A stretch of DNA of 64,000 bases from Baylisascaris procyonis (Eukaryota > Nematoda > Chromadorea > Rhabditida > Ascarididae). A program made the position numbers and the translations under genes. The stretch spans positions 744,001 to 808,000 of the forward strand of contig JAZARR010000032.1 of assembly GCA_037389465.1 (NCBI GenBank). Reading direction: 5' to 3'. Numbering within the stretch: the stretch's first letter is position 1; every line of letters starts with the position of its first letter. Shown here piece after piece: positions 38,086 through 52,019 of the stretch. The notes below the pieces were generated by a model. That model was not told the DNA's origin. It ran no database searches and saw only the letters and a list, made by a program, of their open reading frames with translations.

Positions 38086-38510
38086 TGAAGTTTCGAAATG
38101 TCTAGAACGACGTTGTAAATTCTAACGGAGAGAATCCACACAGAAGGGAGGCCGCCGTCCCACTTCAACCCCATGTTTTGCTCTGCGGGCGGTGGGGATT
38201 ATGGGGAAATGGGTTGTTACCGGTATTTCCGGTACAAGTGATTCAGGCATTTTATGGTTCCCTGAAAAGGAAATACCCTGAGGCATGGAATGGCACAATT
38301 AACCCGTTTCGGGAGAAGGTTCTGAACGAAGGTAAAAATACTTTTCAGTATCCTGAAAACTGGATCACAAAAAACTAAAACTATATGTTCCGATGAACAC
38401 GCCAACAAACCACCACAGACGCTAAACCTCTACTTAACTCTCTATACGAAATCGGAATACCAGTAAAACTCATTGAAGCAAAAGAGAATTATCACCGACA
38501 TTCGCTAGGT
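38086..38510. other. Unique spacer between minisatellite and 159-bp satellite
   Basis: About 425 bases with no clear relation to either array. Holds a 66-codon frame without recognisable motifs. No gene supported. Confidence 0.5.
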
Positions 38511-40680
38511 ATGAAAATAAAATTTCCAAGTTCCCACTTCCGGGCTTTGCCTACTAAGAAACCTTGCCTCGGAACTGGGCCATATCCCCTAATCAAAAAG
38601 GGTTCCCTCAAAACTAGAAGTACGAAGAAAACCAGAGTGTCTACAAGCTTCCTTAACATTGGGAAAAAATTTTCCGAGTTCCCATTCCCAGGCTCTACTC
38701 AGCAACAAAACTTGCCCGCGTATTGCTCCATGTTACCTAACGAGAAAAATTGCCGCAAAACACAATGCCTGAAGAGCGTTAGACTTTCTATAAACCTCCT
38801 TAACCATCGCAAAAAATTTTCCAAAAATTTTGCAAATTCCCGTTCCAGAGTTCCTCCCACCAACAAACCTTGACTGTGTTATTGGATCAGGTTACAAAAT
38901 GAAAAAAAATTGCCCCACAACTCGAAGTTCGAAGGGAATTAGACTGTCTACAAAGTTCCTTAACTATGGAAAAAATTTTCCCAGAATTTTCCAGGTTCCC
39001 GTTCCGGCATTTTCCCAACCAGCGAACTCAGTCTAGACAATGGGCCATCTTACTTAATGAAAAAAAAAAATATCTCAAAACTCAAAGCTTGAAGAAAGTT
39101 AGAATACCTACTAACTTCTCCAACTATGGAAAAAAACTTTTCCAAAGTTTTCCGGATTTTGCCCACAAGCAAACCTAGTCTATGCTCTGGGCCATCTTAT
39201 CTAATGAGAAAAGAATTACCCCAAAACTTGAAGCTTGAAAAGAGTCAGAGTGTCTACAAAGTTCCTTAACTATGGAAAGAAATTTTCCTAAAATTTTCCG
39301 GGTTCCTGTCCCCTTACTTTGTCCACCAGCAAACCTAGTCTGGGCACTGGGCCACATTATCTAATGAGAAAAAAATTACCTCAAAAATAAAGGCTTGAAA
39401 AGACTCAAAGTGTCTACAAAGTTCCTTAACTAGGAGAAAAAATTTTTCAGAAAATTTGCAGATTCCCGTTCCCGGGTTCTGCCCACCAACAAAATTTGCC
39501 TGCATATTGGGCCAAGCTACCTAATGAAAAAAAAATTACCCCAAAACTCGAAGTTTGGAGAGAGTCAGAGTGTTTACAAAGTTACTCATCTATGGAAGAA
39601 AAAGTTTCCTGAAATTTTCCAGGTTCCCGTCCCAGGATTTTGCCAACCAGCGAACTGAGTCTAGGCAGTGGGCCACGTTCCCCAATGAAAAAAATTACCT
39701 CAAAACTCGAGGCTTGAAAAGAGTCAGTGTTTACAAAGTTGCTTAACGATGGGAAAAATTTTCCTAAAATTTTCCAACTTCCCATTCGCGGGTCCCGCCT
39801 ACCATCGAACTTGGTATACGCATTGGGCTATGTTACCTGATTAAAGAAAATTACACCGAACACGAAGTGCGGAGAGATTCAGAGTGTCTACAGACCTGCT
39901 TAACTATGAAAAAAGTTTACTTTCCAGGTTCCCGCTTCCGGATTTTGCCCACCAGCGAACTCAGTCTAGGCAATATGCCATGTTATGTAATGAAAAAAAA
40001 ATTACCCCAAAACTCGAAGCCTGAAGACAGTCAAAGCGCCTACAAACTTCCACAGCATCGGAAAAAAAATTTCCTGGGAATTTTCGGGTTCCCGTTCCGG
40101 ATTTTTGCCAATCAGCGAGCTTGATCTAGGCAGTGGGCCATGTTATCTAATGAAAAAAAAAAAAGCTCAAGACTCGAAGCTTGAAAAGAGCAGTGTCCAC
40201 CAACTTCCTCAACCATGGGAAAAAATTTTCCAGAAATTCTGCAAGTTCCCGCTACCGGGCTTCGCCCACCAACAAACCTTGCCGGCGTACTGGGCCAAGT
40301 TCACTAACGAAAAAAAGTTACCCCACAACTCGAAGCTTGAAAAAAGTTAGAATATCTAAAAACTTCTTCAACTACGGAAAAAAGCTTTCTAAAATTTTCC
40401 GGGTTTTCGCTCCCGGATTTTGCACACAAGCAAACCTAGTCTATGCATCCATCCATCTTATCTAATGAGAAAAAAATTACCCCAAAACTCGTGGCTTGAA
40501 AAGAGTAAGGATATCTACAAAGCACCTTAGCTATGAAAAAAATTTTCCTAAGATTTTTCATGTTCCCATTCCCGGGTTCTGATTAGCAACAAACCTTGCC
40601 TGCCTATTGGCCAAGCTATCTATTGAAAAGAAATAACCCCAAAATCGAAGCCTGAAAAAAGTTAAGGTGTCTACAGCCCA
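38511..40680. repeat. Diverged monomeric satellite, about 150-161-bp period, roughly 14 copies
   Basis: The landmark GGGCCAxxTTAxCTAATGA recurs at about 38578, 38728, 38885, 39041, 39191, 39350, 39510, 39671, 39826, 39974, 40135, 40291, 40450 and 40609. Each monomer also holds AAAACTCGAAGCTTGAA, a TCTACAAA...CTTCCTTAACTATGG block, an A run, TTTTCC(A/T) blocks, and GCCCACCA(A/G)CAAACCT. Copies differ from each other considerably, so this is the older part of the array. Confidence 0.9.
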
Positions 40681-42080
40681 AAAGTCATTAGTGATCTAGT
40701 GATAACCCCCATCTCTCTCCCTTTCCCCCTTCTACCAAGGCTCTACGAAGGAAAGACTGCTATATAAGGGAAGACTGCTATATACGGAAGGCCGCAGAAA
40801 GTATGCACAAAGGGAACTCTACGAAGAAAAAATCGATATTTTTTACCTTACACGTGAAAAAATAAGAGCGAGAAAATGGCACCTAAACTAACTGATAAGT
40901 TGTCTCGGGATATGATTCAAAAAATTGTAAATGAAGTATTAATAAAGTATTCCCGGTTTGAAGTATTCCCGGTTTTCTTAAAAAAAAACGAAGTGCCAAT
41001 GCTTGTATTCATCTTAACCTCATCAAGCTCTATCATTTCATGGAAATCATGAGGCAAAAAAAATCTCCTATAAATTCCGTATTTCACGGTTCATCCCCCT
41101 CACCTCCACCGGGGCTGCATACGGAGGGAAGACTGCTTAAAATCATAGGAAAGAGGGAAGAGGGAAGAGGAAACAATCAAACAAGTTACAAATTTCGTAA
41201 GGTTGAGAAAATTCTGCGTTCCCAATATTTCCAAAGTCAATACAAAGAAAATAACTGTGGGTGGTGCAGCTGCGTCATAAGTTACTAAAAAAATAGCAAA
41301 GAAGTTGCACCTCACGCATTCCTCATGAAAAGAAGAAAGTCATAATAAAAAATCGAAAGAAAATACGAAAGCATTTGCGATAACCGCACTGCACAACAAA
41401 ATTAGAAAGAATAAATGAAAAAATGATTTACGATAGGCCTGCTCTCGTCACTGACACGTCACGTAATAATGCGGTTCCCTCTGGCGGGCTGCGTTTGAGA
41501 TGCGAGAATAGTCGGTTGATCGCGCACCCATTGGAAGCGTGCGGTTAATACTGGTCAGTTGTGCTGAGTCACTCTCGTTTCTCTAACGGCTATGCGTGTT
41601 GCGAAGATTTACAGGGGACTTGCGGGGGCGTAGTGCCTAAAAATAGAAGCGTTCGCAGTGTGCACGCATTTGTTATCGCCTTGTGGAGCTCCATGTTTTG
41701 ATATCAAGGGCATGAAAATATCCGCTGCTGTACATTTCTATCAGAAGTCCACTTAAATTCAACATTAAAATCAAAAAAAACTCCCTAAAAAATTGAAACA
41801 ATGAAAACCACTAAACAGCAATAAAAGAATGAAAAGAATAAAATCCGTAAAGAAGAGAGAAGAAAAAATGTATGAGGATCACGAGTAGAAGTGAGGAAAG
41901 CAGCCTAGTGGCAATATGTTTTTAATTTCAGTAGAAATATTAAGAGCACGCAGGAAGCAGGACCTCTGCTTTCTTCTACGCGCAACTGGGGTTATGGAAA
42001 AAATGATCCTTCAATTTACAACCTAACGTTATGAATCTTACTCCATTTACTATTACCATTCCAAATGTTGACAACAAAAC
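40681..42080. repeat. Diverged first copy of the satellite core segment
   Basis: Related over most of its length to the nine cores that follow (shared AGGCCGC, CAACTGATAAGTTG-like, GAGTCACTC and TTTAATTTCAGTAGAAATA stretches). It has a different left junction and several differences, including about 20 extra bases near 41425-41450 and extra C-rich sequence near 40706-40732. It looks like the outlying, unhomogenised member. Confidence 0.8.
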
Positions 42081-43250
42081 TATATATTACTCCGAAAAGA
42101 ATTTAACTAAAATTTTTAACAATTTTCCAAGTTGCCATTCCCGCGTTATGCCCACCAACAAAGCTTGCCTGCACACTGGGCTATATTATTTAATGAGAGA
42201 AAGACCTCCTCAAAACTCGAAGCTTGAAAAGAGTCAGAGTTTCTACAAACTTCCTTAACTATGGAAAAAACTTTCCTAAAATTTTCCAGGTTCCTGTCCC
42301 CTTATTTTGTCCACCAGCAAACCTAGTCTGGGCACTGGGCCATATTATCTAATGAGAAAAAAATTACCTCAAAAATCAAGGCTTGAAAAGACTCAAAGTG
42401 TCTACAAAGTTCCTTAACTATGAGAAAAAATTTTCCAGAAAATTTGCAGGTTCCCGTTCCCGCGTTCTGCCCACCAACAAACCTTGCCTGCATATTGGGC
42501 CGAGCAACCTAATGACAAAAAAATTAACCCAAAACTCGAAGTTTGGAGACAGTCAGAGTGTTTACAAAGTTACTCAACTATGGAGGAAAAATTTTATTAA
42601 AATTTTCCAGGTTCCCGTTCCAGGATTTTGCGAACCAGCGAACCTAGTATAGGCAGTGGGCCACGTTACTCGACGAAAAAAAATTACCTCAAATCTCGAA
42701 GCTTGAAGAGGGTCAGAATATCTACAAACTTCCTCAACTATGGAAAAAAATCCTGTAAAATTTCCCGGGTGTTCGTTAACGGATTTTGCCCACAAGCAAA
42801 CCTAGTATAGGCAGTGGGCCACGTTACCCGACGAAAAAAAAAATTACCTCAAATCTCGAAGCTTGAAGAGGGTCAGAATATCTACAAACTTCCTCAACTA
42901 TGGAAAAAAATCCTGTAAAATTTCTCGGGTTTTCGTTAACGGATTTTGCCCACAAGCAAACCTAGTCTAGGCACTGGGCCTCCTTATCTAGTGAGAAAAA
43001 AATTACCTCAAACTCGAAGCTTGAAGAGGGTCAGAATATCTACAAACTTCCTCAACTATGGAAAAAAATTTTGTAAAATTTCCCCGTTTTTCGTTCCCGG
43101 GTTTTGCCCACAAGCAAACCTAGTCTAGGCACTGGGCCTCCTTATCTAATGAGAGAAAATTACCCCAAAATTCGAAGCTTGAAGAGGGTCAGAATATCTA
43201 CAAACTTCTTCAACTATAAAAAAAAATTTTCCAGAAAATTTGCAAGTTCC
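42081..43250. repeat. Satellite monomer block, seven copies of about 159 bp
   Basis: Monomers of the same family as 38511-40680. Their order and variants (AAATTAACCC, GGAGGAAAAATTTTATT, GTGTTCGTTAACGG) match the blocks at about 50870-52019 and 53300-54450. Confidence 0.85.
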
Positions 43251-45521
43251 TACATGCGAAAGGCCGCTTAGAAACACAGAAAATAATATGCACAAAAGGA
43301 TTCTGAGAAGAAAAAACCGATATTTTTTACCTCATACATATAAAAAATAAGAGCGAAAAAAATTACACCGAAAACACAACTGATAAGTTGTGTCGGTATA
43401 TGATTCAAAAAGATGTAGATGAAGTATTAAATAAAATGCTTAATTTTCTCGGTTTTCGGACAAAACTCAGTACCAGTGCTTGTAGTCAGAATAATCTCAT
43501 CAAGTTCTATCATTTGATGGAGATCGCGAGTGGAGAAAGTTTTTTATAAATTCCACTTCAGCGCTCTACGAAGGGAATACTGCTTAGAATCATAGGAAAG
43601 AGGGAAGAGGGCTGAGGAGTGTAACAATCAAAGAAGTCACAGATTTTATAAGGTTGAGAAAATTCTGTGTTCCCAATATTTCCATAGTCAATAGAAAGAA
43701 AACAACTGTGGGATCGTGCAGCTGCGTCGTAAATCACCAAAGAAAATAGAAAAGAAGTTGCACCTAACGCATTCCTCACGAAAAGAAGAAAGTCATAATA
43801 AAAATCGAAAGAAAATACGAAAGCATTTGCGATGACCGCAGTGCTCAACAAAAGTAGAAAGAATAAATGAAAAAACTCGTCACTGACACGTCACGTAATA
43901 ATGGGATTCCCTCTGGCGCGCTACGTTTGAGATGCGAGAATAGTCGGTTGATCGCGCACTCATTGGAAGCGTGCGGTTAATACTGGTCAGTTGCGCTGAG
44001 TCACTCTTGTTTCTCTAACGGCTATGCGTGTTGCGAAGGTTACAGGGGACTTGCGGGGGCGTAGTGCCTAAAAATAGAAGCGTTCGCAGTGTGCACGCAT
44101 TTGTTATCGCCCTGTGGAGCTCCATGTTTTGATATCAAGGGCATGAAAATATCCACTGCTGTACATTTCTATCAGAAGTCCACTTAAATTCTAGATTAAA
44201 ATCAAAAAAACTCCCTAAAAAATTGAAACAATGAAAACCATCAAACAGCAATAAAAGAATGAAAAGAATAAAATCCGTAAAGAAGAGAGAAGAAAAAATG
44301 TATGAGGATCACGAGTAGAAGTGAGGAAAGCAGCCTAGTGGCAATATGTTTTTAATTTCAGTAGAAATATTAAGAGCACGCAGGAAGAAGGACCTCTGCT
44401 TTCTTCTACGCGCAACTGGGGTTATGGAAAAAATGATCCTTCAATTTACAACCTAACGTTATGAATCTTACTCCATTTACTATTACCATTCCAAATGTTG
44501 ACAACAAAACTATATATTACTCCGAAAAGAATTTAACTAAAATTTTTAACAATTTTCCAAGTTGCCATTCCCGCGTTATGCCCACCAACAAAGCTTGCCT
44601 GCACACTGGGCTATGTTATTTAATGAGAGAAAGACCTCCTCAAAACTCGAAGCTTGAAAAGAGTCAGAATTTCTACAAACTTCCTTAACTATGGAAAAAA
44701 CTTTCCTAAAATTTTCCAGGTTCCTGTCCCCTTATTTTGTCCACCAGCAAACCTAGTCTGGGCACTGGGCCATATTATCTAATGAGAAAAAAATTACCTC
44801 AAAAATCAAGGCTTGAAAAGACTCAAAGTGTCTACAAAGTTCCTTAACTATGAGAAAAAATTTTCCAGAAAATTTGCAGGTTACCGTTCCCGCGTTCTGC
44901 CCACCAACAAACCTTGCCTGCATATTGGGCCGAGCAACCTAATGACAAAAAAATTACCCCAAAACTCGAAGTTTGGAGACAGTCAGAGTGTTTACAAAGT
45001 TACTCAAATATGGAAGAAAAATTTTCCTAAAATTTTCCAGGTTCCAGTTCCAGGATTTTGCCAACCAGCGAACCTAGTATAGGCAGTGGGCCACGTTACC
45101 CGACGAAAAAAAAATTACCTCAAATCTCGAAGCTTGAAGAGGGTCAGAATATCTACAAACTTCCTCAACTATGGAAAAAAATCCTGTAAAATTTCCCGGG
45201 TTTTCGTTAACGGATTTTGCCCACAAGCAAACCTAGTCTAGGCACTGGGCCTCCTTATCTAGTGAGAAAAAAATTACCTCAAATCTCGAAGCTTGAAGAG
45301 GGTCAGAATATCTACAAACTTCCTCAACTATGGAAAAAAATCCTGTAAAATTTCCCCGTTTTTCGTCCCCTGGTTTTGCCCACAAGCAAACCTAATCTAG
45401 GCACTGGGCCTCCTTATCTAATGAGAGAAAATTACCCCAAAACTCGAAGCTTGAAGAGGGTCAGAATATCTACAAACTTCTTCAACTATAAAAAAAATTT
45501 TCCAGAAAATTTGCAAGTTCC
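43251..45521. repeat. Higher-order satellite unit 1 (2271 bp; core + 6 monomers)
   Basis: The core (about 43251-44525) starts TACATGCGAAAGGCCGC and ends near CTCCGAAAAGAATTTAAC. It is followed by six monomers. The core holds a GC-richer stretch (43875-44130) with TGACACGTCACGT and TGAGTCA. Confidence 0.9.
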
Positions 45522-47634
45522 TACATGCGAAAGGCCGCTTAGAAACACAGAAAATAATATGCACAAAAGGATTCTGAGAAGAAAAAACCGATATTTTTTA
45601 CCTCATAGATATAAAAAATGAGAGCGAAAAAAATTACACCTAAAACACAACTGATAAGTTGTGTCGGTATATGATTCAAAAAGATGTAGATGAAGTATTA
45701 AATAAAATGCTTAATTTTCTCGGTTTTCGGACAAAACTCAGTACCAGTACTTGTAGCCAGAATAATCTCATCAAGTTCTATCATTTGATGGAGATCGCGA
45801 GTGGAGAAAGTTTTTTATAAATTCCACTTCAGCGCTCTACGAAGGGAATACTGCTTAGAATCATAGGAAAGAGGGAAGAGGGCTGAGGAGTGTAACAATC
45901 AAAGAAGTCACAGATTTTATAAGGTTGAGAAAATTCTGTGTTCCCAATATTTCCATAGTCAATAGAAAGAAAACAACTGTGGGATCGTGCAGCTGCGTCG
46001 TAAATCACCAAAGAAAATAGAAAAGAAGTTGCACCTAACGCATTCCTCACGAAAAGAAGAAAGTCATAATAAAAATCGAAAGAAAATACGAAAGCATTTG
46101 CGATGACCGCAGTGCTCAACAAAAGTAGAAAGAATAAATGAAAAAACTCGTCACTGACACGTCACGTAACAATGGGATTCCCTCTGGCGCGCTACGTTTG
46201 AGATGCGAGAATAGTCGGTTGATCGCGCACTCATTGGAAGCGTGCGGTTAATACTGGTCAGTTGCGCTGAGTCACTCTTGTTTCTCTAACGGCTATGCGT
46301 GTTGCGAAGGTTACAGGGGACTTGCGGGGGCGTAGTGCCTAAAAATAGAAGCGTTCGCAGTGTGCACGCATTTGTTATCGCCTTGTGGAGCTCCATGTTT
46401 TGATATCAAGGGCATGAAAATATCCACTGCTGTACATTTCTATCAGAAGTCCACTTAAATTCTACATTAAAATCAAAAAAACTCCCTAAAAAATTGAAAC
46501 AATGAAAACCATCAAACAGCAATAAAAGAATGAAAAGAATAAAATCCGTAAAGAAGAGAGAAGAAAAAATGTATGAGGATCACGAGTAGAAGTGAGGAAA
46601 GCAGCCTAGTGGCAATATGTTTTTAATTTCAGTAGAAATATTAAGAGCACGCAGGAAGCAGGACCTCTGCTTTCTTCTACGCGCAACTGGGGTTATGGAA
46701 AAAATGATCCTTCAATTTACAACCTAACGTTATGAATCTTACTCCATTTACTATTACCATTCCAAATGTTGACAAAAAAACTATATATTACTCCGAAAAG
46801 AATTTAACTAAAATTTTTAACAATTTTCCAAGTTGCCATTCCCGCGTTATGCCCACCAACAAAGCTTGCCTGCACACTGGGCTATGTTATTTAATGAGAG
46901 AAAGACCTCCTCAAAACTCGAAGCTTGAAAAGAGTCAGAGTTTCTACAAACTTCCTTAACTATGGAAAAAACTTTCCTAAAATTTTCCAGGTTCCTGTCC
47001 CCTTATTTTGTCCACCAGCAAACCTAGTCTGGGCACTGGGCCATATTATCTAATGAGAAAAAAATTACCTCAAAAATCAAGGCTTGAAAAGACTCAAAGT
47101 GTCTACAAAGTTCCTTAACTATGAGAAAAAATTTTCCAGAAAATTTGCAGGTTACCGTTCCCGCGTTCTGCCCACCAACAAACCTTGCCTGCATATTGGG
47201 CCGAGCAACCTAATGACAAAAAAATTACCCCAAAACTCGAAGTTTGGAGACAGTCAGAGTGTTTACAAAGTTACTCAAATATGGAAGAAAAATTTTCCTA
47301 AAATTTTCCAGGTTCCCGTTCCAGGATTTTGCCAACCAGCGAACCTAGTATAGGCAGTGGGCCACGTTACCCGACGAAAAAAAAATTACCTCAAATCTCG
47401 AAGCTTGAAGAGGGTCAGAATATCTACAAACTTCCTCAACTATGGAAAAAAATCCTGTAAAATTTCCCCGTTTTTCGTTCCCTGGTTTTGCCCACAAGCA
47501 AACCTAGTCTAGGCACTGGGCCTCCTTATCTAATGAGAGAAAATTACCCCAAAATTCGAAGCTTGAAGAGGGTCAGAATATCTACAAACTTCTTCAACTA
47601 TAAAAAAAAATTTCCCAGAAAATTTGCAAGTTCC
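45522..47634. repeat. Higher-order satellite unit 2 (2113 bp; core + 5 monomers)
   Basis: Same core with five monomers. Carries the GACAAAAAAACT variant near 46770, shared only with unit 6. Confidence 0.9.
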
Positions 47635-49588
47635 TACATGCGAAAGGCCGCTTAGAAACACAGAAAATAATATGCACAAAAGGATTCTGAGAAGAAAAAA
47701 CCGATATTTTTTACCTCATAGATATAAAAAATGAGAGCGAAAAAAATTACACCTAAAACACAACTGATAAGTTGTGTCGGTATATGATTCAAAAAGATGT
47801 AGATGAGGTATTAAATAAAATGCTTAATTTTCTCGGTTTTCGGACAAAACTCAGTACCAGTGCTTGTAGTCAGAATAATCTCATCAAGTTCTATCATTTG
47901 ATGGAGATCGCGAGTGGAGAAAGTTTTTTATAAATTCCACTTCAGCGCTCTACGAAGGGAATACTGCTTAGAATCATAGGAAAGAGGGAAGAGGGCTGAG
48001 GAGTGTAACAATCAAAGAAGTCACAGATTTTATAAGGTTGAGAAAATTCTGTGTTCCCAATATTTCCATAGTCAATACAAAGAAAACAACTGTGGGATCG
48101 TGCAGCTGCGTCGTAAATCACCAAAGAAAATAGAAAAGAAGTTGCACCTAACGCATTCCTCACGAAAAGAAGAAAGTCATAATAAAAATCGAAAGAAAAT
48201 ACGAAAGCATTTGCGATGACCGCAGTGCTCAACAAAACTAGAAAGAATAAATGAAAAAACTCGTCACTGACACGTCACGTAATAATGGAATTCCCTCTGG
48301 CGCGCTACGTTTGAGATGCGAGAATAGTCGGTTGATCGCGCACTCATTGGACGCGTGCGGTTAATACTGGTCAGTTGCGCTGAGTCACTCTTGTTTCTCT
48401 AACGGCTATGCGTGTTGCGAAGGTTACAGGGGACTTGCGGGGGCGTAGTGCCTAAAAATAGAAGCGTTCGCAGTGTGCACGCATTTGTTATCGCCTTGTG
48501 GAGCTCCATGTTTTGATATCAAGGGCATGAAAATATCCACTGCTGTACATTTCTATCAGAAGTCCACTTAAATTCTACATTAAAATCAAAAAAAACTCCC
48601 TAAAAAATTGAAACAATGAAAACCACTAAACAGCAATAAAAGAATGAAAAGAATAAAATCCGTAAAGAAGAGAGAAGAAAAAATGTATGAGGATCACGAG
48701 TAGAAGTGAGGAAAGCAGCCTAGTGGCAATATGTTTTTAATTTCAGTAGAAATATTAAGAGCACGCAGGAAGCAGGACCTCTGCTTTCTTCCACGCGCAA
48801 CTGGGGTTATGGAAAAAATGATCCTTCAATTTACAACCTAACGTTATGAATCTTACTCCATTTACTATTACCATTCCAAATGTTGACAACAAAACTATAT
48901 ATTACTCCGAAAAGAATTTAACTAAAATTTTTAACAATTTTCCAAGTTGCCATTCCCGCGTTATGCCCACCAACAAAGCTTGCCTGCACACTGGGCTATA
49001 TTATTTAATGAGAGAAAGACCTCCTCAAAACTCGAAGCTTGAAAAGAGTCAGAGTGTTTACAAAGTTACTCAACTATGGAAGAAAAAGTTTCCTAAAATT
49101 TTCCAGGTTCCCGTTCCAGGATTTTGCCAACCAGCGAACCTAGTCTAGGCAGTGGGCCATGTTACCTAATGAAAAAAAGAATTACCCTAAAACCCGAAGC
49201 TTGAAGAGGGTCAGAATATCTACAAACTTCCTCAACTATGGAAAAAAATCCTGTAAAATTTCCCGGGTTTTCGTTAACGGATTTTGCCCACAAGCAAACC
49301 TAGTCTAGGCACTGGGCCTCCTTATCTAGTGAGAAAAAAATTACCTCAAACTCGAAGCTTGAAGAGGGTCAGAATATCTACAAACTTCCTCAACTATGGA
49401 AAAAAATTTTGTAAAATTTCCCCGTTTTTCGTTCCCTGGTTTTGCCCACAAGCAAACCTAGTCTAGGCACTGGGCCTCCTTATCTAATGAGAGAAAATTA
49501 CCCCAAAATTCGAAGCTTGAAGAGGGTCAGAATATCTACAAACTTCTTCAACTATAAAAAAAAATTTTCCAGAAAATTTGCAAGTTCC
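47635..49588. repeat. Higher-order satellite unit 3 (1954 bp; core + 4 monomers)
   Basis: The shortest unit, with four monomers. Its core has the GGACGCGTGCGG variant near 48349, shared with unit 7. Confidence 0.9.
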
Positions 49589-52019
49589 TACATGCGAAAG
49601 GCCGCTTAGAAACACAGAAAATAATATGCACAAAAGGATTCTGAGAAGAAAAAACCGATATTTTTTACCTCATACATATAAAAAATAAGAGCGAAAAAAA
49701 TTACACCGAAAACACAACTGATAAGTTGTGTCGGTATATGATTCAAAAAGATGTAGATGAGGTATTAAATAAAATGCTTAATTTTCTCGGTTTTCGGAAA
49801 AAACTCAGTACCAGTGCTTGTAGTCAGAATAATCTCATCAAGTTCTATCATTTGATGGAGATCGCGAGTGGAGAAAGTTTTTTATAAATTCCACTTCAGC
49901 GCTCTACGAAGGGAATACTGCTTAGAATCATAGGAAAGAGGGAAGAGGGCTGAGGAGTGTAACAATCAAAGAAGTCACAGATTTTATAAGGTTGAGAAAA
50001 TTCTGTGTTCCCAATATTTCCATAGTCAATAGAAAGAAAACAACTGTGGGATCGTGCAGCTGCGTCGTAAATCACCAAAGAAAATAGAAAAGAAGTTGCA
50101 CCTAACGCATTCCTCACGAAAAGAAGAAAGTCATAATAAAAATCGAAAGAAAATACGAAAGCATTTGCGATGACCGCAGTGCTCAACAAAAGTAGAAAGA
50201 ATAAATGAAAAAACTCGTCACTGACACGTCACGTAATAATGGGATTCCCTCTGGCGCGCTACGTTTGAGATGCGAGAATAGTCGGTTGATCGCGCACTCA
50301 TTGGAAGCGTGCGGTTAATACTGGTCAGTTGCGCTGAGTCACTCTTGTTTCTCTAACGGCTATGCGTGTTGCGAAGGTTACAGGGGACTTGCGGGGGCGT
50401 AGTGCCTAAAAATAGAAGCGTTCGCAGTGTGCACGCATTTGTTATCGCCTTGTGGAGCTCCATGTTTTGATATCAAGGGCATGAAAATATCCACTGCTGT
50501 ACATTTCTATCAGAAGTCCACTTAAATTCTACATTAAAATCAAAAAAACTCCCTAAAAAATTGAAACAATGAAAACCATCAAACAGCAATAAAAGAATGA
50601 AAAGAATAAAATCCGTAAAGAAGAGAGAAGAAAAAATGTATGAGGATCACGAGTAGAAGTGAGGAAAGCAGCCTAGTGGCAATATGTTTTTAATTTCAGT
50701 AGAAATATTAAGAGCACGCAGGAAGCAGGACCTCTGCTTTCTTCTACGCGCAACTGGGGTTATGGAAAAAATGATCCTTCAATTTACAACCTAACATTAT
50801 GAATCTTACTCCATTTACTATTACCATTCCAAATGTTGACAACAAAACTATATATTACTCCGAAAAGAATTTAACTAAAATTTTTAACAATTTTCCAAGT
50901 TGCCATTCCCGCGTTATGCCCACCAACAAACCTTGCCTGCACACTGGGCTATGTTATTTAATGAGAGAAAGACCTCCTCAAAACTCGAAGCTTGAAAAGA
51001 GTCAGAGTTTCTACAAACTTCCTTAACTATGGAAAAAACTTTCCTAAAATTTTCCAGGTTCCTGTCCCCTTATTTTGTCCACCAGCAAACCTAGTCTGGG
51101 CACTGGGCCATATTATCTAATGAGAAAAAAATTACCTCAAAAATCAAGGCTTGAAAAGACTCAAAGTGTCTACAAAGTTCCTTAACTATGAGAAAAAATT
51201 TTCCAGAAAATTTGCAGGTTCCCGTTCCCGCGTTCTGCCCACCAACAAACCTTGCCTGCATATTGGGCCGAGCAACCTAATGACAAAAAAATTAACCCAA
51301 AACTCGAAGTTTGGAGACAGTCAGAGTGTTTACAAAGTTACTCAACTATGGAGGAAAAATTTTATTAAAATTTTCCAGGTTCCCGTTCCAGGATTTTGCG
51401 AACCAGCGAACCTAGTATAGGCAGTGGGCCACGTTACTCGACGAAAAAAAAATTACCTCAAATCTCGAAGCTTGAAGAGGGTCAGAATATCTACAAACTT
51501 CCTCAACTATGGAAAAAAATCCTGTAAAATTTCCCGGGTGTTCGTTAACGGATTTTGCCCACAAGCAAACCTAGTATAGGCAGTGGGCCACGTTACCCGA
51601 CGAAAAAAAAAATTACCTCAAATCTCGAAGCTTGAAGAGGGTCAGAATATCTACAAACTTCCTCAACTATGGAAAAAAATCCTGTAAAATTTCTCGGGTT
51701 TTCGTTAACGGATTTTGCCCACAAGCAAACCTAGTCTAGGCACTGGGCCTCCTTATCTAGTGAGAAAAAAATTACCTCAAACTCGAAGCTTGAAGAGGGT
51801 CAGAATATCTACAAACTTCCTCAACTATGGAAAAAAATTTTGTAAAATTTCCCCGTTTTTCGTTCCCGGGTTTTGCCCACAAGCAAACCTAGTCTAGGCA
51901 CTGGGCCTCCTTATCTAATGAGAGAAAATTACCCCAAAATTCGAAGCTTGAAGAGGGTCAGAATATCTACAAACTTCTTCAACTATAAAAAAAAATTTTC
52001 CAGAAAATTTGCAAGTTCC
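49589..52019. repeat. Higher-order satellite unit 4 (2431 bp; core + 7 monomers)
   Basis: Core followed by seven monomers. Nearly the same as unit 5, including the AACATTATGAATC variant near 50794. Confidence 0.9.

Noticed and set aside
43558..43851. Minus-strand 97-codon frame repeated in nine cores (also at 45829, 47942, 49896, 52327, 54758, 56871, 58985, 61098)
   Set aside because: The frame is kept because the cores are homogenised. Synonymous and other sites are equally unchanged, composition is Phe/Ser-rich, and there is no recognisable domain.
44461..44688. Plus-strand 75-codon frame at the core-monomer junction, repeated in all units
   Set aside because: It runs from core into satellite monomer, so it is a by-product of the repeat. 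The related frames in monomers (for example 44813-45082) are the same.
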